A stretch of DNA of 21,404 nt from positions 1 to 21,404 of the IMG/VR virus record IMGVR_UViG_3300044993_000204; one strand, 5' to 3'. The stretch comes from a virus. Below are positions 16,401-21,380 of the stretch, piece by piece (position 1 is the stretch's first letter; each line of letters begins with the position of its first letter). The translations under genes were made by a program, and so were the position numbers. A model generated the notes under the pieces. That model was not told the DNA's origin. It worked only from the letters and a program-made list of their open reading frames with translations, and did no database searches.

Positions 16401-16822
16401 TGACTAAAAATCAAATTATTATTTTCACTAAATGGGATATCAATTGTCTTACTAAAAGCTGAACTTCGTTTTAATTCCTTTAAATCAAAAATCCTTATAT
16501 TAAGGTCTATTGAAAATTCACCATCAAGTTCATTGACCGTAAAGTCGACTTGTTTTTGAACACTAACTATATTAGATAAATCACTTATACCGTAATAAAT
16601 CTTAATAAAAATGACCCAACGATTCCCAGTTGGATATTTATCATATACTTTACCTACCCAATCGGTGTTTGATTGTCGAACTCTGAGTATCTCATTGATT
16701 GGTATATCAATCGAACTCCAAATGGTTATTTCATTTCCACTTACATTTTGATACACTGAAAAAGTCCCATTGATAATTTCCCATTGATCTGAACTCCAAT
16801 TTGGTTTAATAATTAACTCCAT
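13445..16822 (-). CDS. Giant baseplate/tail protein with C-terminal fibre module
   Basis: From the ATG at 16822 the protein has 1125 residues. A TTG at 16945, inside the end of the terminase gene, is the longest possible start (1166 residues); the ATG is chosen because it has ATTACAATAT four bases upstream. The first ~850 residues are beta-rich, with a segment (LNIRIFDLKELKRSSAFSKT onward) that I recognise from large baseplate proteins of Bacteroidota phages. A Gly/Asn-rich repetitive part (about 860-930) looks like a beta-helix, then GMIAYAGATQGIMVWDGSNW resembles a fibre motif, then a Gly-Ser-Ser/Gly-Thr-Ser linker (about 972-1005), then a compact ~115-residue beta domain that may bind the host surface. 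It lies between terminase and tape measure, so a tail-tip role is likely. Residue positions are counted from the ATG start. Confidence 0.65.
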   Translation of the reverse strand: MELIIKPNWSSDQWEIINGTFSVYQNVSGNEITIWSSIDIPINEILRVRQSNTDWVGKVYDKYPTGNRWVIFIKIYYGISDLSNIVSVQKQVDFTVNELDGEFSIDLNIRIFDLKELKRSSAFSKTIDIPFSENNNLIFSQIYNVNIDTGFNPKKKCGALITDGGILLLSGYLQIQDIDLPNKIYKCVFFGDNKNLFDDIGDKFIFGNRNWNDDLDLNFLIHNKYQSEMMDSWNGNRDWVYGLISTETDIYTLEYMTGQGIHTQGVEPKRWKVYIRAKAILDAIFKKWGWEYESDFLNSKIFKNLTILPNLLDAPGSDVVKWSIGNPPSYSYNINRSTPSNTIYNNLPFTTLVHDPFSSYNPVTWEFVIPYDGAFSVNMMLNFNSQVSQLISPNNAEKKLDNLTIVPVVYRRGVEIWRNENWFKQSGSLKPIFSNNSGVIGYIINSQSRLQIKEAPLGINLKSGDVLKFYAKLSPDSYFSALTVTGKKVQNVVPNKADLFPDDEVNFISLVGDKDLVNPAPLFNKIKQADFIGDIVKMFNLYIKPDKYNSRKFLIEPRDDFYKKGKVVDFLDYDRDDVNINYLIDIAAKKYKFTYSSGDDDANKQFTSLTRGRIFGDALIESENDCFKNEKIIELKAVPTIIRPAHSSNNIFLPSIENGSKNSKSRFLFYNGKIETNNTFKYTYWTTATQSVTVTQSWYPGFSNFIDFNNPSSDSILFASNDSTLKELSLYYNYWENEIETYIDKNSHILTLKVRLNSNLYSRIDFNDLYYFEIDGNGAYYTLLSIEGFDPSVNSLTTMKFLNYIDYRDSKPKRSRFIFSGGVSGVGDLPNPNFGGDFFSDGGGIIGGNNGIILRDDSLNGVYAGSDLVIGNNKNFFIIGDNIVVSDGLKDFYLFGGRNLNITTNNVVSFGGIGKTFSNPNVFLFNNYNPVLTKKNPYSISNPEEGMIAYAGATQGIMVWDGSNWIGGISGSSGSSGSSGTSGSSGSSGSSGTSGSSGSSGTSGSDLINNWDYTQVGDADFGASNDWDTVMTVSPTASGWGIIAYQANISGGNDGGMNHYINYKLVIDGNDYNSGSIWVISGKKTQISGTWYAFFTSSVSLELQSTGFSKTLYSGSNMTVVKLKN
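13809..13907 (-). repeat. Tandem 36-bp Gly-Ser-Ser/Gly-Thr-Ser coding repeat
   Basis: Two identical 36-bp units lie at 13836-13871 and 13872-13907, and a third copy at 13809-13835 differs at one base and lacks nine bases. Each unit encodes SGSSGSSGTSGS-type residues. Copy number could change by recombination or slippage without changing the frame, since every unit length is a multiple of three. Confidence 0.9.
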
Positions 16823-16826
16823 GATT

Positions 16827-16836
16827 ATATTGTAAT
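16827..16836 (-). promoter_or_regulatory. ATTACAATAT start-proximal element, copy 3
   Basis: The minus strand reads ATTACAATAT-AATC-ATG ahead of the giant baseplate gene at 16822. The gap of four bases is the same as at 8229 and 11243. If translation instead starts at the TTG at 16945, this string would be coding (Asn-Tyr-Asn-Ile), so this copy is less certain than the others. Confidence 0.4.
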
Positions 16837-16926
16837 TTATTCTAAATTCAATTTTTATTTGATTAGATGGATCATTTTTTGAAAGTTGATATAATACATC
16901 ACTTGAATTATTATTTTCGTTTTGGG

Positions 16927-18096
16927 CTAAAATAATAATCTCCAATCTTTAACACCAGAACCCTTTAAACCCATCAATGCGTATCTTGAAGCATCAATAG
17001 CGTGATTGTAGGCGTCTACTGGAGTATCTGTAACTTTATCCTCAATTTTCTTAAATTTATAGTTTCTAAACTCTTTAATCAAATTTTCACTCCCTCTATG
17101 TAAATAAATCTTACAATCTTTCATACTCATTATACCACTAATTATATTTTTATTAGCTGGTTTTATATTCCATTCCCTTAACATTTCAACATATTCGGGC
17201 CTATGATCGCAATATATTTCGGTATATTTGTCAATTCTATCAAATCTATTCAAAATATCCTGTGGTGTTAGATGAGTTTCATATAAGATTTCTCTTAAAT
17301 ATAATTCCCATCCACTCACCCCATCATAGAGCTGAGCTTTTATGATAGTTGTTGGGTCTTTAAATCCCCAATCCACACCATAAGCTACAGAACCCAACAA
17401 ATTACCCTCACTATCTATCGGTTCATCATCGTAATAATACCAGGTATCAAAAACTAATTCAGGGGATTCACCAATCTCACCTAATCCCATGACTCTCCAT
17501 CTCCATGGATCGGTTACTTTATAATGTTCTATTTCTCTAATTAACTCTTCGGATAAAAAGGGATTATCTAAATAATTTGATTTTATTAATTTAGTCTCTT
17601 TTCTTGAATACAAATCATAAATATAGCTATAGAAATCACTTGGATTAAAATCAATAAAGATAGCTTTTCTGGTTCTTTGATTTAGTTCACTAAATATATC
17701 CCAATTTAACTCATTAGCTTCATTGATCCATACTATATCATGTGATCTACCTCTTAATTTCAAATCATTATCAGCACTAAAAAAGCATATCTCGCTACCA
17801 TTTGGGAAATAATAAGTCCATTCTGTTTTTTGATGGTATTCTTGATTGTATAAACCCCAATCTTTTAAGATACCAATCAAATCCTTCATCACCGAAGCTC
17901 TAAGAGCTGGACCAGTTCTTCTAACAATGCTAATTACCGTCTTTGGTTCGGATAGAGCTATAGAAATCATTAATTGGCACAAAGAATAAGTCTTTGAGCT
18001 ACGAGTCCCACCCATATTTATAATGAATCTAAACTTATCTTCATAAGCTTTTAGGTTGCGATCAAAAACATTAGTAGCTTTAATCTTCAGATTCAT
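16927..18096 (-). CDS. terL: Terminase large subunit
   Basis: The protein has 389 residues. The N-terminal ATPase has Walker A GGTRSSKT (29-36; a variant with SSKT for SGKT), Walker B DIVWINEANE (120-129, with Glu126 as catalytic glutamate candidate) and a coupling motif FIDFNPSD (148-154). The C-terminal RNase H-like nuclease has GVDWGFKDP (240-248, Asp242), CDHRP (296-300, Asp297) and VDAYNHAIDASRY (360-372, Asp361 and Asp368), giving the acidic triad. It drives DNA translocation through the portal and cuts the concatemer. Its start lies inside the last 17 bases of the small subunit gene. This is the most secure call in the window. Confidence 0.93.
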   Translation of the reverse strand: MNLKIKATNVFDRNLKAYEDKFRFIINMGGTRSSKTYSLCQLMISIALSEPKTVISIVRRTGPALRASVMKDLIGILKDWGLYNQEYHQKTEWTYYFPNGSEICFFSADNDLKLRGRSHDIVWINEANELNWDIFSELNQRTRKAIFIDFNPSDFYSYIYDLYSRKETKLIKSNYLDNPFLSEELIREIEHYKVTDPWRWRVMGLGEIGESPELVFDTWYYYDDEPIDSEGNLLGSVAYGVDWGFKDPTTIIKAQLYDGVSGWELYLREILYETHLTPQDILNRFDRIDKYTEIYCDHRPEYVEMLREWNIKPANKNIISGIMSMKDCKIYLHRGSENLIKEFRNYKFKKIEDKVTDTPVDAYNHAIDASRYALMGLKGSGVKDWRLLF

Positions 18097-18466
18097 CTAA
18101 ATCTAAATCTTCTTTTTTTCTATTAACTATTTCAAAAGTTATGTTCTTAATAGCTTCACCACCGGAAGTTACATCTACGCTATCGCTATATCCCCTTTTT
18201 TTGCCTCTATACCTCATGTAAAAAAGTATAGATTTTTCACTACCTTCTTTAATCTTTTCGAGTAATTGACTCTCAACAAAATCTAAGGTAATATCTTGAA
18301 TTTCATCAACAGATTTTTTAAACTCTTCATCTGTTCTACAATATTCATAAAATTGTTTTTTGCTTATTCCTACTAATTTACAAGCTGTAGTAACGATTCC
18401 CAAGGTTTTTTCTAAAGCTATTAGTAATTTTTTCTTATGATAAGCTGGATTTTTTCTTTTAGTCAT
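18080..18466 (-). CDS. terS: Terminase small subunit
   Basis: The protein has 128 residues. Residues about 12-45 form a helix-turn-helix (KKLLIALEKTLGIVTTACKL then VGISKKQFYEYCRTDEEFKK), followed by a helix with FVESQLLEKIKEGSEKSILF and RYRGKKRGYSD, the usual oligomerisation part, and an acidic C-terminus. This is the architecture of TerS proteins that bind the packaging site and feed DNA to TerL. The gene overlaps the start of the large subunit by 17 bases and starts about 40 bp after the tail-chaperone extension ends. Confidence 0.8.
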   Translation of the reverse strand: MTKRKNPAYHKKKLLIALEKTLGIVTTACKLVGISKKQFYEYCRTDEEFKKSVDEIQDITLDFVESQLLEKIKEGSEKSILFYMRYRGKKRGYSDSVDVTSGGEAIKNITFEIVNRKKEDLDLDESED

Positions 18467-18509
18467 ATATTTAAGTTAATTTTTTCTATTATAGTCACGT
18501 TAATGACCA

Positions 18510-18809
18510 TTATTTTCTATTAATTCGGCTCAATTCACGTTTTAATTCTAAGTTTCTACGTTCCACCAATATAATATGACTGAAAACTACTTGATGATTA
18601 TATTTCAAATACTTCATTACTTTTTCTAAATCATAATCAGTTACTTGGTGTAAAATGTTAAACCAAACCGCTTCATTGCTTGGTTTATTTTTTTGCTCCA
18701 ATAAACCACTCTCTCCACCTTTTTTGCCCTTTGAATCATCTGTTCGGAATAAAGATTTATAGCGATCTCTAATGACTTTTGAATAAAAAAAAACTGCGAA
18801 ATTGTCCAA
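18510..18809 (-). CDS. Frameshift-accessed C-terminal domain of the tail-chaperone-like gene
   Basis: This open frame overlaps the end of the 19285-18641 gene by 169 bp in the -1 frame. Its only upstream start is a TTG at 18809, in the body of the other gene, so independent translation is doubtful. Downstream of the T9 run at 18785-18793 it encodes 91 residues, including NEAVWFNILHQVTDYDLEKV and a basic C-terminal helix (RNLELKRELSRINRK). A W-x-x-(I/L)-x-x-x-x-x-x-D helix pair near the end resembles the shifted (T) part of tail-assembly chaperones as I remember it. A -1 slip on T-TTT-TTT joins it to residue 167 of the upstream frame and gives a 258-residue fusion. Its coding character looks as good as that of the zero-frame tail. 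Confidence 0.55.
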   Translation of the reverse strand: MDNFAVFFYSKVIRDRYKSLFRTDDSKGKKGGESGLLEQKNKPSNEAVWFNILHQVTDYDLEKVMKYLKYNHQVVFSHIILVERRNLELKRELSRINRK

Positions 18810-19285
18810 AACCCAACATGAGCGGGAGACCTATCTAACCAATCAGCAATCTTTTCTTGTTCTATATTATTATAATCATTAGCATTTAAATAAAATATAC
18901 TGATCAACTTATGACAATCTTCTATATCTGTCCATTTTTCGGCATCTATCCATTGTTCTAAACTCATATTTTTAAAATGGTTGAATCGGTATGTTTTACC
19001 ATCTACAATGATTTGTTTCTGGTTTTCTTTAACTGGTTGTTCTAAATCTAAAAATTGAATTGATTTAAAATAATCTGTCAATTGGGATAAACTCAATCTT
19101 TTAAGTTCGTCTTCGGTAACATCTGGATTTAAAATATGTAATTGAGCTATTCTCATCTTATATAAGTCTAACTCATTTTCTATTTTAGATTCCATTTGTA
19201 ATTTCAATAATCTCTTCCATTGATTCAAGGTTATATCATCAAAAGATTCTGGAACATTAAGATTTATTTTTTGTCTTACCGTCAT
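18641..19285 (-). CDS. Putative tail assembly chaperone, zero-frame product
   Basis: The protein has 214 residues. The start MTVRQKINLNVPESFDDITLNQWKRL.. fits the 'pesfddl-t-x-x-Q-(W/Y)' opening of a family common in Bacteroidota phages in tail-chaperone position. Helices follow, then a strand pair (KQIIVDGKTYRFN), then LEQWIDAEKW and a helix with AHVGFWTISQFFFIQ. The three Phe codons 165-167 are the T9 run where a -1 slip can replace the last 47 residues by a 91-residue extension. In siphoviruses such a pair (G and G-T in lambda) helps load the tape measure during tail assembly. The start ATG at 19285 lies inside the last 29 bases of the preceding gene. Against this reading, the gene lies upstream of the terminase genes and not between tail tube and tape measure. 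Confidence 0.5.
   Translation of the reverse strand: MTVRQKINLNVPESFDDITLNQWKRLLKLQMESKIENELDLYKMRIAQLHILNPDVTEDELKRLSLSQLTDYFKSIQFLDLEQPVKENQKQIIVDGKTYRFNHFKNMSLEQWIDAEKWTDIEDCHKLISIFYLNANDYNNIEQEKIADWLDRSPAHVGFWTISQFFFIQKSLEIAINLYSEQMIQRAKKVERVVYWSKKINQAMKRFGLTFYTK
18785..18793 (-). promoter_or_regulatory. Candidate -1 ribosomal frameshift site (T9)
   Basis: In the zero frame the run reads CAG TTT TTT TTT ATT. It contains T-TTT-TTT in the correct X-XXY-YYZ phase, so both tRNAs could re-pair after a one-base backward slip, and the next codon becomes TAT in the frame that stays open for 91 residues. I did not find a convincing stem-loop downstream by eye. RNA polymerase slippage on T9 is an alternative route. 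Confidence 0.5.
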
Positions 19286-19577
19286 GATTTTTATTTTTCT
19301 TTTTTGTTGGTTCCCAATTTATCAATTCTTTACCTAAATTATCACCATAATTTAGGAAATCTAATAATTTTTGGTATATTGTCATCTGACAGGAAAAACA
19401 ACCCCATCTACCAACATAGGAAGTATCACCGGATGAATCTTGATATAATTTATACATATAAGCCAATAATTCTTGACTCAATCCCCATTTTGGTGATAAT
19501 CCATATGAAAACCACTTTTGGACTTTATCTCTATTCCATTTTAAAGATTCACATTCTTGAATAATTTTATGACTCAT
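19257..19577 (-). CDS. CxxC-containing protein of unknown function
   Basis: The protein has 106 residues and no membrane segment. It has an N-terminal helix with many Lys and Trp (ESLKWNRDKVQKWFSYG), a helix at about 33-46, the stretch YVGRWGCFSCQMTIYQKLLD (Cys60 and Cys63, a CxxC pair that could bind metal or form a disulfide), and a very basic tail (KKKNKNHDGKTKNKS). I do not recognise the family. It starts three bases after the small membrane gene ends and overlaps the tail-chaperone-like gene by 29 bases, so the three are cotranslated. The basic tail suggests nucleic-acid contact, but that is only an inference. Confidence 0.6.
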   Translation of the reverse strand: MSHKIIQECESLKWNRDKVQKWFSYGLSPKWGLSQELLAYMYKLYQDSSGDTSYVGRWGCFSCQMTIYQKLLDFLNYGDNLGKELINWEPTKKKNKNHDGKTKNKS

Positions 19578-19580
19578 AAT

Positions 19581-19859
19581 TTATCTTTTTATTTTTTCTA
19601 TGACAGCATATAAAAACATCGCTATAAGACCTGTTTTTATCGCTTCTAATAAACCCAAACCGATTAGTAGACTAATTATCCACCCAATATGAAATGAAGC
19701 ACACGAGGGACAAGAAATCAAGTCAAAAAAGAACCTTTTAGATTTCGACCAATAAATATAATTTTCTATATCATAGATTTTGATTATTTGATCTCTAATA
19801 ATTTTTTGTTCTGTTATTAAATTAGCTATAGCTAAAACAATTAAATATAATTCAATCAT
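19581..19859 (-). CDS. Small membrane protein with CPSC motif (DUF1360-like)
   Basis: The protein has 92 residues. There is a hydrophobic N-terminal helix (about 2-17), a polar middle, then CPSCASFHIGWIISLLIGLG (50-69) where a CxxC pair leads directly into a membrane segment, and a last hydrophobic stretch (about 72-87). A Cys-x-x-Cys-x-x-(F/W)-x-x-G entry into a membrane helix is the hallmark of DUF1360-type proteins, which phages and bacteria carry without known function. Its ATG overlaps the stop of the sigma-like gene by four bases (ATGA). Confidence 0.6.
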   Translation of the reverse strand: MIELYLIVLAIANLITEQKIIRDQIIKIYDIENYIYWSKSKRFFFDLISCPSCASFHIGWIISLLIGLGLLEAIKTGLIAMFLYAVIEKIKR

Positions 19860-20383
19860 AGTTCCTTTTTTATTTTTTCTATTAGTTCTTTTCTCATTTT
19901 ATATATGAAAGATTGTGAACAACCAGTAATCTCTCGGATCTTTGATATACTCAAACCATCTATAAAAACATATTCAAAGAGTATTTCTTCAAAAAAATCT
20001 AAATTAATTTTTCTACCATAGATCGCATTATAGATTTTTAACCATTTTTCATTATTATAATTGTTAATTAGAAAATCTACTATTATTTCGTCATTTAAAT
20101 CTATCATTAAATCAATTTTAGTATCTATATCAATATCGGGTATATCGAAATCATCAGGAGCTGAATTTTTTAAAACTGATGGGATATAGTTTATTTTTGA
20201 ATTGGGTAATTTTAGATTTCGCATGAACCAATATGTATGAAATTTGCTTTGTGGAACTTTGTTTTTTTCTATCATAGTAATATAGTATTCACTTATTCCT
20301 TCGCGAAATCTATCTCCCAATATATCCTTAGCTACTCGCTGTATCATATCCCAATTTTCAGTAAACCATTCATTCACCGTCAT
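19856..20383 (-). CDS. Sigma-like / helix-turn-helix transcription regulator
   Basis: The protein has 175 residues. The N-terminal half is helical and polar (NEWFTENWDMIQRVAKDIL, then DRFREGISEYYITMIEKNK), the middle is acidic (DDFDIPDIDIDTKID), and the C-terminus reads YVFIDGLSISKIREITGCSQ then SFIYKMRKELIEKIKKEL, a clear helix-turn-helix of the sigma-70 region 4 type: 'eGlS-x-x-x-I-x-x-x-t-G-x-S-x-x-x-(I/V)'. Proteins of this plan stand near the terminase genes in many Bacteroidota phages and are thought to control late transcription. Its ATG follows the stop of the upstream gene without a gap. It could be the factor that reads the ATTACAATAT elements, which is speculation. Confidence 0.6.
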   Translation of the reverse strand: MTVNEWFTENWDMIQRVAKDILGDRFREGISEYYITMIEKNKVPQSKFHTYWFMRNLKLPNSKINYIPSVLKNSAPDDFDIPDIDIDTKIDLMIDLNDEIIVDFLINNYNNEKWLKIYNAIYGRKINLDFFEEILFEYVFIDGLSISKIREITGCSQSFIYKMRKELIEKIKKEL

Positions 20384-20665
20384 CTATTGAGTCAGTATTT
20401 TTTCAAGATCCTCGATGATTTCCATGATTTCATCGGAATTTAGATCCTCAGGAACCAGATAATGGACTTTTTCATCAGACATGATCATACAAAAGTGGAT
20501 TTTATCAAAAACCCAAATTCGCATGATCCTGAATGATAGCCTCGGAATATCCTTTTTGTATTCAATGGTATTTTCCGCGTCCTTTAAAACATTACACAGC
20601 CTTTTTAACCTCTGTATTTTTTGCTCCAATTCTTTCAAATTTAATTTTATCAAGCATTTCAGCAA
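20384..20665 (-). CDS. Small helical protein of unknown function
   Basis: At its longest the protein has 93 residues. The first part is a coiled-coil-like helix (LKELEQKIQRLKRLCNVLKD), followed by a strand region (RIMRIWVFDKIHFCMIMSDE) and an acidic helix (LNSDEIMEIIEDLEKILTQ). No family is recognised. There is no ATG before residue 48, so the start is uncertain: a TTG at 20665 or other non-ATG codons nearby, all within the end of the preceding gene, which it overlaps by up to 74 bases. It stops directly against the ATG of the sigma-like gene. The DNA is less AT-rich than in the virion genes. Confidence 0.5.
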   Translation of the reverse strand: MLKCLIKLNLKELEQKIQRLKRLCNVLKDAENTIEYKKDIPRLSFRIMRIWVFDKIHFCMIMSDEKVHYLVPEDLNSDEIMEIIEDLEKILTQ

Positions 20666-20783
20666 TATAATGATTTAAGATGAGATTTAAGCTCTCAATA
20701 GACTTGTAATCACCATCTAAAATTGCCCTTGTCAACTGATAGTTGTATTTGATAAATTCTTTTTTTAACTCTGCGTATTCCAT
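20592..20783 (-). CDS. Small helical protein of unknown function
   Basis: The protein has 63 residues, begins MEYAELKKEFIKYNYQLT and appears to be two or three helices (RAILDGDYKSIESLNLILNH; EMLDKIKFERIGAK). No signal, membrane segment or motif is recognised. The ATG follows an A/T-only leader of about 38 bp. The last 74 bases overlap the next gene, which is read in another frame; a single-base change in an A6 run at 20617-20622 would join the two into one protein, so the split should be verified. Confidence 0.5.
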   Translation of the reverse strand: MEYAELKKEFIKYNYQLTRAILDGDYKSIESLNLILNHYIAEMLDKIKFERIGAKNTEVKKAV

Positions 20784-20822
20784 TTTATTAATTTTTTTTT
20801 ATTATATATTATATTTAAAAAG

Positions 20823-21053
20823 TCATTTTTTTCCATTTAGGTTTTTTATGGACCTGCGCAGGATTAGTTCTTTGGACAACAGGGATTTAACCGTCCATTT
20901 GACGTAATTGAACTCCCTGTCGTTCAACTCAATGAACAACTCATCCGCATAATGTAAAATCAATTTGTCCATTAAAGGAAAATCAAGTAAATTTGGTTTG
21001 TGGTGTTTCAAAATGTATTTAATTAACCTATTCAATTCTTTAATTCTTTCCAT
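20823..21053 (-). CDS. Small helical protein of unknown function, first gene of the leftward cluster
   Basis: The protein has 76 residues and is basic and helical: MERIKELNRLIKYILKHHKP, a middle with LLDFPLMDKLILHYADELFI, and a C-terminal helix (VKWTVKSLLSKELILRRSIK) ending NLNGKK. No family is recognised. It is the first leftward gene after the repeat-rich non-coding region, the place where phage regulators or small early proteins often lie. It is less AT-rich than the virion genes (47 of 120 bases G or C in 20821-20940), so it may have a different history. Confidence 0.5.
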   Translation of the reverse strand: MERIKELNRLIKYILKHHKPNLLDFPLMDKLILHYADELFIELNDREFNYVKWTVKSLLSKELILRRSIKNLNGKK

Positions 21054-21267
21054 GTTAATTATATATATATTATATGAAGAAGTTTATTTTTTTTTTTAAA
21101 AATTTTACTTTAAAAATGCTATTTTTTTTGGTTTTGGTGAACTTTTAATGATTGAGTGATGTATTATATCAACTCCAAAAAAATAATTCGTCCAATCAAA
21201 AATAAATAGGGTTTTAAGAGGAAGATAGATAGAAGAGAGAGTTTGTTGCGTTGGATGACCTGATTAT

Positions 21268-21291
21268 TTGGACCACCGGACCACCGGAATC
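21268..21291 (+). repeat. 24-bp direct repeat, copy 1 (GGACCACC units)
   Basis: This 24-base string matches the copy at 21381-21404 at 22 of 24 positions. It is itself built from two tandem GGACCACC octamers (21270-21285), so the structure is iteron-like. It stands out as G+C-rich in an A/T-rich surround. Confidence 0.9.
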
Positions 21292-21295
21292 CGGT
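21283..21295. repeat. 13-bp palindrome ACCGGA-A-TCCGGT
   Basis: Two perfect six-base arms surround one central base. It overlaps the end of the first 24-bp repeat. Dyad symmetry of this size is typical of a protein-binding operator. Confidence 0.8.
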
Positions 21296-21299
21296 AGAA

Positions 21300-21320
21300 G
21301 AGGGAGCGTTAAGCTCCCTC
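21300..21320. repeat. Hairpin with 8-bp perfect stem (GAGGGAGC / GCTCCCTC)
   Basis: The arms are 21300-21307 and 21313-21320 with loop GTTAA; allowing one bulge the stem extends by three more pairs (GAA with TTC). No T-run follows on either strand, so a simple intrinsic terminator is less likely than a structural or binding element. Confidence 0.8.
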
Positions 21321-21360
21321 GTTCTAAAGCATTAAAGAAATTCATGTAACATCATGATAT

Positions 21361-21379
21361 ATTAATATTTAATATTAAT
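21361..21379. repeat. AT-only 19-bp palindrome
   Basis: ATTAATATT and AATATTAAT flank a single T. It directly precedes the second 24-bp repeat. An A/T-only palindrome next to iteron-like repeats could be a DNA-unwinding element. Confidence 0.75.
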
Positions 21380-21380
21380 A

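Noticed and set aside
16823-16945. Longer start (TTG at 16945) for the giant baseplate gene
   Set aside because: It needs a TTG inside the terminase gene, while the ATG at 16822 has the four-base-spaced element. Not excluded, since the extra 41 codons are open.
18493-18506. Small inverted repeat GTCA-CGTTAA-TGAC before the small terminase gene
   Set aside because: The stem has only four pairs and no T-run; too weak to call a terminator or operator.
21197-21204. TATTTTTG on the minus strand as a Bacteroidota -7 box (TAnnTTTG)
   Set aside because: No TTG (-33) occurs at a suitable distance upstream, and such an A/T-rich octamer is expected by chance here.
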